Source of the DNA: an uncultured Sphingomonadaceae bacterium
GTDB lineage: Bacteria > Pseudomonadota > Alphaproteobacteria > Sphingomonadales > Sphingomonadaceae
DNA length: 64,000 nt
Reading direction: 5' to 3'
NCBI GenBank assembly: GCA_947489315.1
Contig: CANLCX010000001.1
Span: 1,181,501 to 1,245,500, forward strand
Each line of letters opens with the position of its first letter. The stretch's first letter is position 1. Positions 10,383-19,719 of this stretch are shown here, one piece after another. The notes beneath the pieces were generated by a model that was given only the letters and a program-made list of their open reading frames with translations, was not told where the DNA came from and did no database searches. Both the position numbers and the translations under genes were made by a program.

Positions 10383-10997
10383 ATGACCAAACGTACGAGC
10401 TCGAAATATAAACTTGATCGCCGCATGGGCGAAAATATTTGGGGCCGCCCCAAATCACCTGTAAATCGTCGCGACTATGGTCCCGGCCAGCACGGTCAGC
10501 GCCGCAAAAGCAAGCTTTCCGACTATGGCATTCAGCTGCGCGCCAAGCAGAAGCTGAAAGGCTATTATGGCGACGTGACTGAAAAACAGTTCAAGCGTGC
10601 TTATAAAGAAGCTTCGAGCATGAAAGGCGATACCAGCCAGAACCTGATCGGTCTTCTTGAGCAACGTCTCGACATGGTCGTTTATCGCGCCAAATTCACA
10701 CCAACCATTTTCGCTGCTCGTCAGCTGGTGAGCCACGGTCATGTTCGCGTGAACGGTGTAAAATGTAATGTTGCTTCACGCAAAGTGCAGCCTGGTGATA
10801 TTGTTTCATTGAGCGAAAAAGCACAGCAAATGCTGTTGGTTATCGAAGCGCAGAGCCTTCCAGAGCGTGACATTCCAGAATATGTAACGCCAGACGGCAC
10901 CGACAAAGTCACCTATGTTCGCGTTCCAACGCTGGACGAAGTGCCTTATCCGGTCACAATGGAACCTAACCTGGTCGTCGAGTTTTACTCACGCTAA
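10383..10997 (+). CDS. rpsD: 30S ribosomal protein S4
   Basis: S4 is a primary 16S rRNA-binding protein that starts small-subunit assembly. The protein begins [21 protein letters not shown]; the upstream in-frame reading to 10338 is not part of it because an AGGAG lies at 10371-10375, eight bases before ATG 10383. The S4 RNA-binding domain is visible ([28 protein letters not shown]). 204 residues, as usual. It is a single-gene unit ending at a strong terminator. Confidence 0.97.
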   Translation: MTKRTSSKYKLDRRMGENIWGRPKSPVNRRDYGPGQHGQRRKSKLSDYGIQLRAKQKLKGYYGDVTEKQFKRAYKEASSMKGDTSQNLIGLLEQRLDMVVYRAKFTPTIFAARQLVSHGHVRVNGVKCNVASRKVQPGDIVSLSEKAQQMLLVIEAQSLPERDIPEYVTPDGTDKVTYVRVPTLDEVPYPVTMEPNLVVEFYSR

Positions 10998-11016
10998 TCG
11001 GTTCAACGATATATAC

Positions 11017-11050
11017 AAAAAAGGGCGGCCCGTTAGAGCCGCCCTTTTTT
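11017..11050. terminator. Bidirectional intrinsic terminator after rpsD
   Basis: GGGCGGC (11023-11029) pairs with GCCGCCC (11038-11044) around an 8-base loop. It is flanked by A6 on the left and T6 on the right, so it can end rpsD transcription and that of the converging S9 peptidase gene. Confidence 0.92.
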
Positions 11051-11066
11051 GTGTCTTGCGGCTGTT

Positions 11067-13025
11067 TTACTTAGGTAGGAATTCAGCAGATTTGCTTAGC
11101 ATTTCCGCTCTTACGGCTGAATTTCGAAGGCTGTGGGCTAGTTTCTCATACTCTATATAAGAGACTGATTTTCCTGCCGCTTTCAATTTGCGTTCCATCA
11201 GACGAGAGTGTTCGACCGCAACATTCTGATCATAATCTCCGTGAAACATAAGCACCGGTACTTTGATTTTGTCGATATTTTGTGCTGGCGATCCTGCATT
11301 CACGTGAGGCCCATTACCAACATAGTCACGCGTAGTAGCGCTACTATAGGTGTTTTTGGCATTGGTTTTGAGCGTGCCCAGATCAGTAACCGGAGCTATA
11401 GCGACCACTGATTTGAAGAGATCAGGTTCTAATACAGCAGATTGAAGCGCGGCATATCCACCATAAGACCAGCCCACAATCGAAAGGGCATCCGGCTTCG
11501 CTATCCCTTCTGAAATCAACCATTTTCCGGCATCGGTCACATCGCCGATAGATGTCCGCCATGACTGGAAGCCATTTTTCTTATACCATGCATCTCCATA
11601 TCCGGAAGAACCACGAAAATTGGGTTGGAGCACGGCGAAGCCTTGGCTGACAAAAAACTGAGATAGCCAATCGAAGCCCCATTCATCGCGACTTTCAGGG
11701 CCGCCGTGAGGCATGACAATTGCCGGTAGATTTTTTGCTTCCTGACCGACTGGTGTGGTCAGATATCCGGGTATCATCGTGCCGTCTGCCGCTGGATATG
11801 AAACAGGCTTCACTTCTGCGAGACCGACTTTTTCGACATAGGGGCGTATTCCCAATAACGGCTGCATCTTTTTAGTGGTGCGGTCAAATAGGTAATATTG
11901 ACCCGGATCTATATCCGAAGTCGCTCTGATCAGCAGTTTGGTTTCATCAAGACTGGCATCTACAAAACCGATAGCAATGTTGCTGCCCAATGCCTTTGAA
12001 AGGCTAGTTTTAAGTTTCTTCAAGTCTTCGTCAAAATAAATGCCGGTTCTTGTTTCTTCGGCATAGCTGGCTCCGACAATCCGGTTTTTCCTGCCGATGC
12101 GGATCAGTCCATCGACATCTACTTTGTCATGAGCAAAAATAACTTCCGATTCTGACGAGCCATCAAGCGCCATGGCTATCAGTGCTTTGCGCCCGTCTAC
12201 GGTTTGAAAACCAAAGGCCCGGTTGCTTTTCGGATCAACTGCATAGGGGTTGAAACCGGTCCTATTCGCGTAATTTAACTCGGCTAAACGGATCCAGTTC
12301 GAGTTGTTGCGATAGAAATATTTTATCTCACCGCTATTGCGTTCCGTACGCCCTAATTTGGTTCGCATGCCCATAATTCTGACATTGCCTTCGCCGTCCG
12401 TTATATATTCGACGGCTTCATCTTCCGGTTTTTCAATTCGCTTGGCTTTGCCTGTGATCGTATCCACCCGTTCAACAGCCAGTCCCCCGCCTTTGCCGCC
12501 AAATTTGTTCATTGTTCCGCGTTTTTCAAGAATATAACGCGTCATCAACACGGCATTGTCGTCTTCGGGCAACCAATCGATTATTTGGCCGCCATAGAGC
12601 GTAAAACCGACAGTATTCCGGGCTTGTCTTTTTGTAAGGAGTTTGGGGTTGCTTCCGTCAGCATTGACCGCAAATATATTTGAGAAACCGAATAAGTCGC
12701 CTGCATATTCGTCAACCCCACCAACTTGACATGCCAGTCTGGTGTTTGAAACCCAATTGCACCAATGCAGGCTTTCAGGCTCTCCAGAAGACGTCGTGAC
12801 CCGGACCGGCGAACCGCCTTGGGTTAGATCGATGGTGTAGAGATCGGTTTTTTTTCCGGAGGCCGGTGAGACAAATGCTATCTTACTTCCATCCGGAGAA
12901 AGGCTGATATTCAAAACACTGGGCATTGCTCCAAATAGTTTGGCTTGCTCATTGGCTGATGCGGTGATCGAAAAAGAAAATACGAGTATAGAGGCCGCAA
13001 AAAGCGGCTTGGTGAATTTTAGCAA
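11067..13025 (-). CDS. Secreted S9 family (prolyl oligopeptidase-like) peptidase
   Basis: A 652-residue serine peptidase of the S9 family, probably an acylaminoacyl- or dipeptidyl-peptidase acting in the periplasm. It has a signal peptide (cut near ASA-NEQ), a beta-propeller-like part of about 370 residues, then an alpha/beta-hydrolase domain. The catalytic triad is Ser in GWSYGGYAAL, Asp in FHGDYDQNV and His in YEKLAHSL. Translation starts at TTG (13025) after an AGGGGG sequence. It is transcribed away from the M28 peptidase and shares the rpsD terminator; substrate unknown. Confidence 0.88.
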   Translation of the reverse strand: MLKFTKPLFAASILVFSFSITASANEQAKLFGAMPSVLNISLSPDGSKIAFVSPASGKKTDLYTIDLTQGGSPVRVTTSSGEPESLHWCNWVSNTRLACQVGGVDEYAGDLFGFSNIFAVNADGSNPKLLTKRQARNTVGFTLYGGQIIDWLPEDDNAVLMTRYILEKRGTMNKFGGKGGGLAVERVDTITGKAKRIEKPEDEAVEYITDGEGNVRIMGMRTKLGRTERNSGEIKYFYRNNSNWIRLAELNYANRTGFNPYAVDPKSNRAFGFQTVDGRKALIAMALDGSSESEVIFAHDKVDVDGLIRIGRKNRIVGASYAEETRTGIYFDEDLKKLKTSLSKALGSNIAIGFVDASLDETKLLIRATSDIDPGQYYLFDRTTKKMQPLLGIRPYVEKVGLAEVKPVSYPAADGTMIPGYLTTPVGQEAKNLPAIVMPHGGPESRDEWGFDWLSQFFVSQGFAVLQPNFRGSSGYGDAWYKKNGFQSWRTSIGDVTDAGKWLISEGIAKPDALSIVGWSYGGYAALQSAVLEPDLFKSVVAIAPVTDLGTLKTNAKNTYSSATTRDYVGNGPHVNAGSPAQNIDKIKVPVLMFHGDYDQNVAVEHSRLMERKLKAAGKSVSYIEYEKLAHSLRNSAVRAEMLSKSAEFLPK

Positions 13026-13040
13026 TAATGCCCCCTGTTA

Positions 13041-13054
13041 TTACAATACTGTAA
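13041..13054. promoter_or_regulatory. Inverted repeat upstream of the S9 peptidase
   Basis: TTACA (13041-13045) and TGTAA (13050-13054) form a small dyad with a 4-base centre, 16 bases before the TTG start of the S9 peptidase in the divergent region. It could be an operator; the regulator is unknown and the site is short. Confidence 0.3.
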
Positions 13055-13213
13055 AACGAATAATCGGAACAATATCTAGAAGTCAAAATAGGAACGCAAG
13101 TGTAAATCCATATTGAAAAATATTTCACGCGTGCCGACGGCTTGCGCTTGGCATCCGTCTCTGTCACTAATCGCGGCATAGCCGAAAGGCACAGTTTGAT
13201 ATGAGGATCTGAA

Positions 13214-14890
13214 ATGCAAAAAAAATGGTTTGCTCTCGCACTAGTTCCGGCGCTGGCACTGACAGCTTGTAAGAAAGTGGACGACCCTGAAAATGGTGCG
13301 CCGTTGCCAGAGGTTGCTGCGCCGGAATTGTCACTTGATACGATGCGCGATATTACGCAGGAATTGTCTTCTGATGCCTATGAAGGTCGCGCACCGGGCA
13401 CAGCTGGCGAAGAAAAGACCTTGGCTCTCCTCACCAAAAAGTTTGCTGAAGCCGGCATTGAGCCGGGTAATGGTGATAGCTGGTTCCAAGATGTACCGCT
13501 GGTCGAAATTGAAGCCAAAAATGTTTCCGCTTTGACGGTTAAAGGCGGCACCGGTGATATGAGTTTCAAATATGGTCCTGAGATGGTCGTTACGTCCTAT
13601 CAGGAACAGCCGAAGATCGATGTTACTGATAGCGAACTCGTTTTCGTCGGCTATGGTATCAACGCGCCTGAGCGTGAGTGGAACGACTATGATGGCGTCG
13701 ATGTCAAAGGTAAAACCGTCGTCATATTGGTGAATGATCCGGATTTCGGAACTGAAAGCCTCGAAGGCGAATTTGGTGGCCGGGCAATGACCTATTATGG
13801 CCGTTGGACCTATAAATATGAAGAAGCCGCGCGTCAGGGCGCAGCCGCAGCGTTGATCATTCATGACACTGCTCCGGCGGCTTATGGCTGGAACGTGGTT
13901 GAGTCGAGTTGGAGCGGACCGCAATTTTATGCCCAATCTGCCAATGGCGGTGCCGATCAGACCAAAGCCAATGGTTGGGTGCAAAAGGATGTTGCAGCCA
14001 AGATTTTCGCTAGCGCCGGTCAGGATCTCGACGCGATGATGACGGCCGCAAGGAACAAGGCTTTTAAAGCGGTGCCTTTGGGCGTGACCGCTTCGATGTC
14101 GTTTGAAAATGACATTAGCAAGATGAACAGCAAAAACGTCATCGGGATGATCAAGGGCAAGACCCGTCCGGATGAATATGTTCTCTACACCGCGCATTGG
14201 GATCATTTGGGTCGCTGTAAACCAGCACCCGATGGTGATGATATTTGCAACGGCGCCGTCGATAATGCGACTGGAACCGCCGCATTAGTGGCTCTGGCCG
14301 AGGCGCATGTCAAAGCGGGCGCGCCGGATCGCAGCATCATCTTCCTGGCAGTTACTGCAGAGGAATCTGGTCTGCTCGGGTCTAAATATTATGCCGAAAA
14401 TCCAATCTACCCGCTGAGCAAGACTGTTGGCGGCGTAAATATGGATGCCTTTGGCATGGCTGGCCCGGCGAAAAATGTCGTCGTGGTTGGTAAAGGCAAA
14501 TCCCAGTTGGATCGCTATCTGGAAGGCGCGTTGACTGTCGATGGGCGCATTGCGGAAGCCGAGCCAACACCGGAAAAAGGTTTCTATTATCGCTCGGATC
14601 ATTTCAGCTTCGCCAAATTGGGTGTCCCGATGATCTATTTCGAAGGTGGTGAAGACCTTATCGAAGGTGGCCGCGAAGCCGGAGAAGCGATCAGTCAGGA
14701 CTATACCGAAAATAAGTACCATGGACCAAAGGATGAATTTGATCCGAACTGGAATTGGGATGGTGTCATGGGTGACCTGAAAGTCTATTATACGGTCGCA
14801 CGCATGCTGGCGATGACAGAAGATTGGCCGAACTGGAATGACGGCGATGAATTCCGCGACATTCGCGACAAGAGCCGCGCTGGAAGCTAG
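13214..14890 (+). CDS. M28 family zinc aminopeptidase, lipoprotein, with PA-like insert
   Basis: A 558-residue exported metallopeptidase. The signal ends in a lipobox (LTAC19), so it is likely membrane-anchored. A PA-type domain occupies about residues 130-280. All five zinc-ligand positions of M28 are readable: H328 in TAHWDH, D350 in VDNATG, the acidic pair E383-E384 in TAEESGLLGS, D411 in NMDAFG and H463 in SDHFSF. A C-x9-C insertion (C335, C345) after the first ligand may form a disulfide. GAGGA at 13204-13208 precedes ATG 13214. It lies 16 bases before aguA. Confidence 0.9.
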   Translation: MQKKWFALALVPALALTACKKVDDPENGAPLPEVAAPELSLDTMRDITQELSSDAYEGRAPGTAGEEKTLALLTKKFAEAGIEPGNGDSWFQDVPLVEIEAKNVSALTVKGGTGDMSFKYGPEMVVTSYQEQPKIDVTDSELVFVGYGINAPEREWNDYDGVDVKGKTVVILVNDPDFGTESLEGEFGGRAMTYYGRWTYKYEEAARQGAAAALIIHDTAPAAYGWNVVESSWSGPQFYAQSANGGADQTKANGWVQKDVAAKIFASAGQDLDAMMTAARNKAFKAVPLGVTASMSFENDISKMNSKNVIGMIKGKTRPDEYVLYTAHWDHLGRCKPAPDGDDICNGAVDNATGTAALVALAEAHVKAGAPDRSIIFLAVTAEESGLLGSKYYAENPIYPLSKTVGGVNMDAFGMAGPAKNVVVVGKGKSQLDRYLEGALTVDGRIAEAEPTPEKGFYYRSDHFSFAKLGVPMIYFEGGEDLIEGGREAGEAISQDYTENKYHGPKDEFDPNWNWDGVMGDLKVYYTVARMLAMTEDWPNWNDGDEFRDIRDKSRAGS

Positions 14891-14906
14891 GCGCTAACGC
14901 GCCCGA

Positions 14907-15890
14907 TTGACGGTGAGATGGCCAGCTGAATGGGAGCCGCATGAAGCGGTTTGGATCGGCTTTCCCGGCAATCCGCAGGAATGGCCGGAGCAATTGGCGG
15001 AGGCGCAGCATGAAGTTGCGGCCTTCGCCAATGCCATTTGCGACGATGGCGAAGGCGAACGGGTCATGCTTGTTTGTCGGGATCAGAAGGACGCCGATCG
15101 CGCAGTTCAGCTTGCCCACAATCATGTCGAAATTCAGGTCGAGCCTTTTGGGGATATTTGGTTGCGCGATACTGGTCCGATCATAACGGTTGCTGGTAAT
15201 GTTCGTAAGGCGCATGATTTCCGTTTCAATGGCTGGGGCCGAAAATTTCAAATGGCGGGTGATCAGGATATCGGTCAGCGCCTTGCTGCTTCAACTGAAA
15301 TTGCGATCACCCCGCATGATTGGGTATTGGAAGGCGGGGCGATCGATGGGGACGGCGCAGGCTATCTCGTCACCACGGAACAATGTGTGCTCAATGCCAA
15401 TCGCAATCGTGATCTGACAAAGGATCAGGCGAGTAAATATTTGAGACAGGCTCTGAATATCGAAAATATATGCTGGCTTGGAGATGGTCTGGAAGCGGAC
15501 CATACCGATGGCCATGTCGATAATCTTGCGCGCTTCGTGGCAGTGGGTACGGTCGTGATTCCGGAAGTCAGTGACGATGATGATCCGAATGGCGATATAT
15601 TCGACAATGCTGCCCGCCGCGCTACCACGGCTGGTTTGGATGTGGTTCGCATCCCGTCCGTCGGCAAATATGAAATTGACGGCAATATTGCGCCGGCAAG
15701 CTATATGAATTTCTACATCGGCAACACCGTTGTCGCTGTGCCACAATATGGAGCAAAAGCGGATGGTGCGGCAGTTGAAACGCTCGCGGAGCTATTCCCC
15801 GAGCGAAAGGTTGTAGGGCTACCCAGTAAGGCCTTACTGCGCGGCGGCGGTAGTTTCCACTGTATCTCGCAGCAAATCCCACAAAGATGA
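14907..15890 (+). CDS. aguA: Agmatine deiminase
   Basis: AguA hydrolyses agmatine to N-carbamoylputrescine and ammonia, the first step of the arginine-decarboxylase route to putrescine. Guanidine-modifying enzyme motifs are complete: WLRDTGPI, LEGGAIDGDG, the His region DHTDGHVDNLARF and the nucleophilic Cys in GGGSFHCISQQ near the C-terminus. The start is TTG 14907 or GTG 14913; neither has a strong ribosome site, and the gene directly follows the M28 stop. About 325 residues, slightly shorter than many AguA. The partner gene aguB lies about 4 kb downstream. Confidence 0.92.
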   Translation: MTVRWPAEWEPHEAVWIGFPGNPQEWPEQLAEAQHEVAAFANAICDDGEGERVMLVCRDQKDADRAVQLAHNHVEIQVEPFGDIWLRDTGPIITVAGNVRKAHDFRFNGWGRKFQMAGDQDIGQRLAASTEIAITPHDWVLEGGAIDGDGAGYLVTTEQCVLNANRNRDLTKDQASKYLRQALNIENICWLGDGLEADHTDGHVDNLARFVAVGTVVIPEVSDDDDPNGDIFDNAARRATTAGLDVVRIPSVGKYEIDGNIAPASYMNFYIGNTVVAVPQYGAKADGAAVETLAELFPERKVVGLPSKALLRGGGSFHCISQQIPQR

Positions 15891-15978
15891 CTTTCTGTAA
15901 CCTCTGCCAGTTTCAAGCGAACTATATTTGAGGGGAGCAAAATGCTAATCCCTTTTTATGTGATTTAGGGGATAAGTA

Positions 15979-17499
15979 ATGGCAGACGGAATTTTGAGCG
16001 TTTTGAGCACGCTCACCTATATTTTGGTTTTCCTGCTCGGTCTTGGTCTGGCCAGCGTAATTGTCCTGTTCATCATCGACGTGACCCAGAAGCAGGACGC
16101 CGTGCGGCGCAACTACCCAGTCATCGGCCGCTTCCGTCATTTGTTTAGCAGCTTGGGTGAATTTTTCCGGCAATATTTCTTTGCCATGGACCGAGAAGAA
16201 ATGCCGTTTAATCGGGCGGAACGGGAATGGGTTGGCCGCGCAGCGAAGGGTACAGGTAATACCATCGCCTTTGGCTCAACCAAGAATCTTGACCCTCCGG
16301 GAACGCCGATTTTTGTGAACTGTCCATTTCCAACACTGGAAAAAGATGCCGCTGAAACGGCGACATGCACATTGGGACCCTATTGCGAGAAACCCTATGA
16401 GGCAAAGTCACTGTTTAACGTTTCCGCGATGAGCTTTGGTGCGCTGTCTGTGCCTGCCGTCCGGGCGCTGTCTCATGGTGCCAAAATGGCGGGCTGTTGG
16501 ATGAATACTGGCGAGGGTGGACTGTCGCCTTATCATCTTGAAGGGGGGTGTGACATTGTCTTTCAGATCGGTACGGCCAAATATGGTGTCCGCAATGATG
16601 ATGGTAGTCTGAATGACGACAAACTGCGTGCCGTGGCGGATCATGAGCAGGTCCGGATGTTCGAAATCAAAATGTCGCAAGGAGCTAAGCCAGGCAAAGG
16701 CGGTATCTTGCCGGCGGAGAAAGTGACGGACGTTATCGCCAAAGTGCGCGGCATCCCGGAAGGTGAAGCATCGATTTCTCCCAATCGCCATCCCGAGATT
16801 AACAGTGTGGAAGACATGTTGGATTTTGTCGATCACGTCCGCAAGGTCACTGGCAAGCCAACCGGCATCAAGGCTGTTGTTGGCGCTTATGGCTGGCTGG
16901 AAAGCCTTTGCGAGGAAATTCACCGTCGCGGCATCGAAAGTGCCCCCGATTTTTTCACCCTTGATGGCGGTGATGGCGGGACGGGTGCCGCGCCGATGCC
17001 GCTGATGGACAATGTCGGTTTACAGCTGGATGAAAGCCTGCCGATGCTTTCAGATATTTTGCACAAATATGGCTTGCGACAGCGTGTCCGGATTATCGCA
17101 TCAGGCAAAAGGATTACGCCAAGTGAGGTCGCTTGGGCGCTATGTGCCGGCGCAGATTTCGTCAACAGCGCGCGCGGCTTCATGTTCTCTCTCGGTTGCA
17201 TTCAGGCGATGAAGTGCAACAAGAATACTTGTCCAACCGGGATTACCACGCATGACCCTCGTCTGCAGCGTGGACTGGATCCATCGGACAAGAAGGTCAA
17301 GGTCGCGAACTATTGCAAAAGCCTGGTCCATGAGGTCGAAGTTCTCGCCCATAGCTGCGGCGTGGATGAACCCCGTCAACTGGGCCGCAAACATGTCCGT
17401 ATAGTCCAGGATAACGGTAAGTCGGTTCCGCTCGACGAACTCTATCCGCGGCCGGAGGTTGTGAAGAATTTCAAGATGATAGAAGGTGTCTCTGGATAA
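15979..17499 (+). CDS. Membrane-anchored FMN-binding glutamate synthase-like protein
   Basis: A 506-residue protein with an N-terminal membrane helix (about residues 10-35) followed by the FMN/iron-sulfur synthase domain of glutamate synthase. Motifs include FNVSAMSFGALS, NTGEGGLSPYH, the FMN site DGGDGGTGAAP and a cysteine cluster GCIQAMKCNKNTCPTG resembling the 3Fe-4S site. The glutaminase domain and the beta subunit are both missing, so it is not a normal GOGAT. Such stand-alone proteins occur widely and their reaction is not settled. GGGGAT precedes the start. Confidence 0.88.
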   Translation: MADGILSVLSTLTYILVFLLGLGLASVIVLFIIDVTQKQDAVRRNYPVIGRFRHLFSSLGEFFRQYFFAMDREEMPFNRAEREWVGRAAKGTGNTIAFGSTKNLDPPGTPIFVNCPFPTLEKDAAETATCTLGPYCEKPYEAKSLFNVSAMSFGALSVPAVRALSHGAKMAGCWMNTGEGGLSPYHLEGGCDIVFQIGTAKYGVRNDDGSLNDDKLRAVADHEQVRMFEIKMSQGAKPGKGGILPAEKVTDVIAKVRGIPEGEASISPNRHPEINSVEDMLDFVDHVRKVTGKPTGIKAVVGAYGWLESLCEEIHRRGIESAPDFFTLDGGDGGTGAAPMPLMDNVGLQLDESLPMLSDILHKYGLRQRVRIIASGKRITPSEVAWALCAGADFVNSARGFMFSLGCIQAMKCNKNTCPTGITTHDPRLQRGLDPSDKKVKVANYCKSLVHEVEVLAHSCGVDEPRQLGRKHVRIVQDNGKSVPLDELYPRPEVVKNFKMIEGVSG

Positions 17500-17574
17500 A
17501 CTGCTTTGCATGACCGTGCAGGTCACTTATGTTCCGCGTTAGAGACAGATTCCCCACCTGAAAGGCCTATATTA

Positions 17575-18435
17575 ATGACCAAGAAGCTTATATTCGCTGG
17601 TGTCGCAACTGCATTATTGGCAGCGGCAGCGGTTCCCGCGCTGGCGAAACATCATGCAAAAGATGGCGCCATGCATAGTGATGCCGCCCTGATGGCGGCG
17701 ATCAACCATGAACGCCGTAAGGATGAAAAGGCGCGTGATGTCTATCGTAATCCCGCCGAAACTCTGGCCTTTTTTCAGGTAAAGCCGACGCATACCGTCG
17801 CAGAATATGGCCCTGGCGGTGGATGGTACACGCGAATATTGTTGCCCTATTTAAGCGCCAATGGAAAATATGTCGCGGTTAACGGGAATAGCGACAGCAC
17901 GAATTTTACCGATCGCGCGCGTGAAGGGCGCTCAAAAAGCTGGCCGGAACGTTTTCCGGATGCAGCATCCAAATGGACGGGTGTTGCCGCCGATAAAATT
18001 GCCGCCTTTGAAAGCGACGAAGTCTCGGACGAACTCAAGGGCAAAATTGACCGGATTGTGATCTTCCGTTCGCTGCATGGGATGCTGAATGGCAACCGCG
18101 CTGATTCCGAACTGCGTGCCTTGCGGGATATTCTTGCTGACGATGGTATGATCGGCGTGGTCCAACATCGCGCGAATGCGGATGCGCCTTATGCGATGTC
18201 TAAGGGGACCAAAGGTTATTTGAAGCAAAGCTCGGTCGTCGCTCTATTCGAATTGAACGGATTTGAACTGGTTGATTCATCGGAAATCAACGCCAACCCC
18301 AAAGATACAAAAGATTATGAGAAGGGCGTCTGGACACTTCCTCCAGTCTTGACCAACAAGGATGAAGACAGAGCGAAATATCAAGCTATTGGCGAATCCG
18401 ATCGCATGACCTTGCTGTTCAAGAAACGGCCTTAG
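17575..18435 (+). CDS. Exported methyltransferase-fold protein, first of a tandem pair
   Basis: A 286-residue protein with a clear signal peptide (cut after VPALA, mature start KHHAKDG) and a class I SAM-methyltransferase fold. Motif I reads AEYGPGGGWYTRIL at about residues 77-90. It belongs to a group of predicted methyltransferases found with signal peptides; a periplasmic SAM source is not known, so activity is uncertain. The conserved C-terminal segment GVWTLPP and ending DRMTLLFKK are shared with its neighbour. Start ATG 17575 is chosen for the signal peptide. Confidence 0.85.
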   Translation: MTKKLIFAGVATALLAAAAVPALAKHHAKDGAMHSDAALMAAINHERRKDEKARDVYRNPAETLAFFQVKPTHTVAEYGPGGGWYTRILLPYLSANGKYVAVNGNSDSTNFTDRAREGRSKSWPERFPDAASKWTGVAADKIAAFESDEVSDELKGKIDRIVIFRSLHGMLNGNRADSELRALRDILADDGMIGVVQHRANADAPYAMSKGTKGYLKQSSVVALFELNGFELVDSSEINANPKDTKDYEKGVWTLPPVLTNKDEDRAKYQAIGESDRMTLLFKKRP

Positions 18436-18491
18436 TCTGATTGGGTAGGGGGCAGCGGCTCTGGAACAATTGCGAATTGAAAGGAATGATG

Positions 18492-19346
18492 ATGAAGAAG
18501 GCATTGATTGTAATGGGAGCTTTAACGGCTCTCGGTGTAGCAGCTGTTGCACCCGTGTCCGCGAAACACCACGCAAAAGACGGAGCGCATAGCGAAACCA
18601 ACTTGCGCACCATCATCACGCATGAACGCCGCGCAGAAGACGCCGTGCGCGACAAATATCGCCACCCGAGCCAGACCATCAGTTTCTTCGGTATTGAACC
18701 CAACCATACGGTCGTAGAATATGTGCCCGGTGGTGGCTGGTATTCCAGAATTCTAGCGCCTTATGTAGCCGAGAAGGGCAAGTTTATCGGTTTGACCTTT
18801 GCGCCCGATCCCTTGCCTTTTGGCGATGAAGCCAAAGAGCGTATTCGCAACTTCCCAACCAAATTTCCGAATGATGTCGCCGAATGGACAGGTATGCCGG
18901 CGGCGAAATTTGCGGCCTACACCACCGACAAAGTTCCGGAAGAAGCCAACGGCACCGCAGATTTTGTTATCATTCCGCGGATGATGCATAATTTGATGCG
19001 TTGGAATCTGGCGGACAGCGAAATCAAGGTGATGCGCAATATGTTGAAAGATGATGGCATGGTTGGCATCATTCAGCACCGTGCAAAAGACGGTACCCCG
19101 TTTAGCTATGCCGATGGCAATAAAGGCTATTTGCGCACCGACACGGTTGTGAAATTCATGGAGGCCCATGGCTTTGAATTGGTCAATCAGGCAGAGATAA
19201 ATGCCAACCCAAAAGATACCGCGGACTATCCCAAAGGGGTTTGGACGTTGCCACCGCGCTATGCCGAAGGCGATGTCGACAAGGCGAAATATACGGCAAT
19301 CGGTGAGTCTGATCGCATGACATTGCTGTTCAAAAAGCTGCCTTAA
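18492..19346 (+). CDS. Exported methyltransferase-fold protein, second of a tandem pair
   Basis: A paralogue of the gene 56 bases upstream. It has a signal peptide cut near PVSA, again giving a mature N-terminus KHHAKDGA; motif I VEYVPGGGWYSRIL; and the shared blocks INANPKDTADYPKGVWTLPP and GESDRMTLLFKK. Three consecutive ATG codons (18486, 18489, 18492) are possible; AAGGA at 18481-18485 is best spaced for 18492, giving 284 residues. The pair looks like an old tandem duplication, since similarity is clear but the intervening sequence has diverged. Confidence 0.85.
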   Translation: MKKALIVMGALTALGVAAVAPVSAKHHAKDGAHSETNLRTIITHERRAEDAVRDKYRHPSQTISFFGIEPNHTVVEYVPGGGWYSRILAPYVAEKGKFIGLTFAPDPLPFGDEAKERIRNFPTKFPNDVAEWTGMPAAKFAAYTTDKVPEEANGTADFVIIPRMMHNLMRWNLADSEIKVMRNMLKDDGMVGIIQHRAKDGTPFSYADGNKGYLRTDTVVKFMEAHGFELVNQAEINANPKDTADYPKGVWTLPPRYAEGDVDKAKYTAIGESDRMTLLFKKLP

Positions 19347-19361
19347 TGGTCTTGGCCCACC

Positions 19362-19712
19362 ATGGGTGAATTCGCGGTCCGGGCTATAGTTTCGGGTGTG
19401 ATTGTTGCTATTGTTGCAATCATTGCCCGGCGCTATCCAGCCATGGGTGCGCTTGTGGCTTCGTTACCGCTCATTTCGATATTGGCGATGATTTGGTTGT
19501 GGCGGGATACGGGCGATACGCAATTGCTGGCTGGGCATGTCGAGGCGACATTCTTCTATGTCATTCCGAGCCTGCCGATGTTCCTTTTGATTCCTATGTT
19601 GTTGCGGCAGGGATTAAATTTCTGGGCATCGCTATCTGCTGGCATATTGCTGACGATATTTCTCTACCTTTTAACAATTCCGATTGCAGCGCGTTTCGGC
19701 ATCAAGCTATGA
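19362..19712 (+). CDS. DUF3147-like small membrane protein
   Basis: A 116-residue protein made of four hydrophobic segments (about residues 5-23, 29-47, 62-81 and 89-110), with the family-like pattern IARRYPAMGALVASLPLISILAMIWLW. DUF3147 proteins are small inner-membrane proteins of unknown function. It begins 15 bases after the second exported methyltransferase gene and ends just before aguB, so it is probably in the same transcript. Confidence 0.75.
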   Translation: MGEFAVRAIVSGVIVAIVAIIARRYPAMGALVASLPLISILAMIWLWRDTGDTQLLAGHVEATFFYVIPSLPMFLLIPMLLRQGLNFWASLSAGILLTIFLYLLTIPIAARFGIKL

Positions 19713-19719
19713 TGTGGGC

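Noticed and set aside
13331-14206. A 291-codon open frame antisense to the first M28 peptidase
   Set aside because: It lies wholly inside a gene with all M28 ligands and is a shadow frame.
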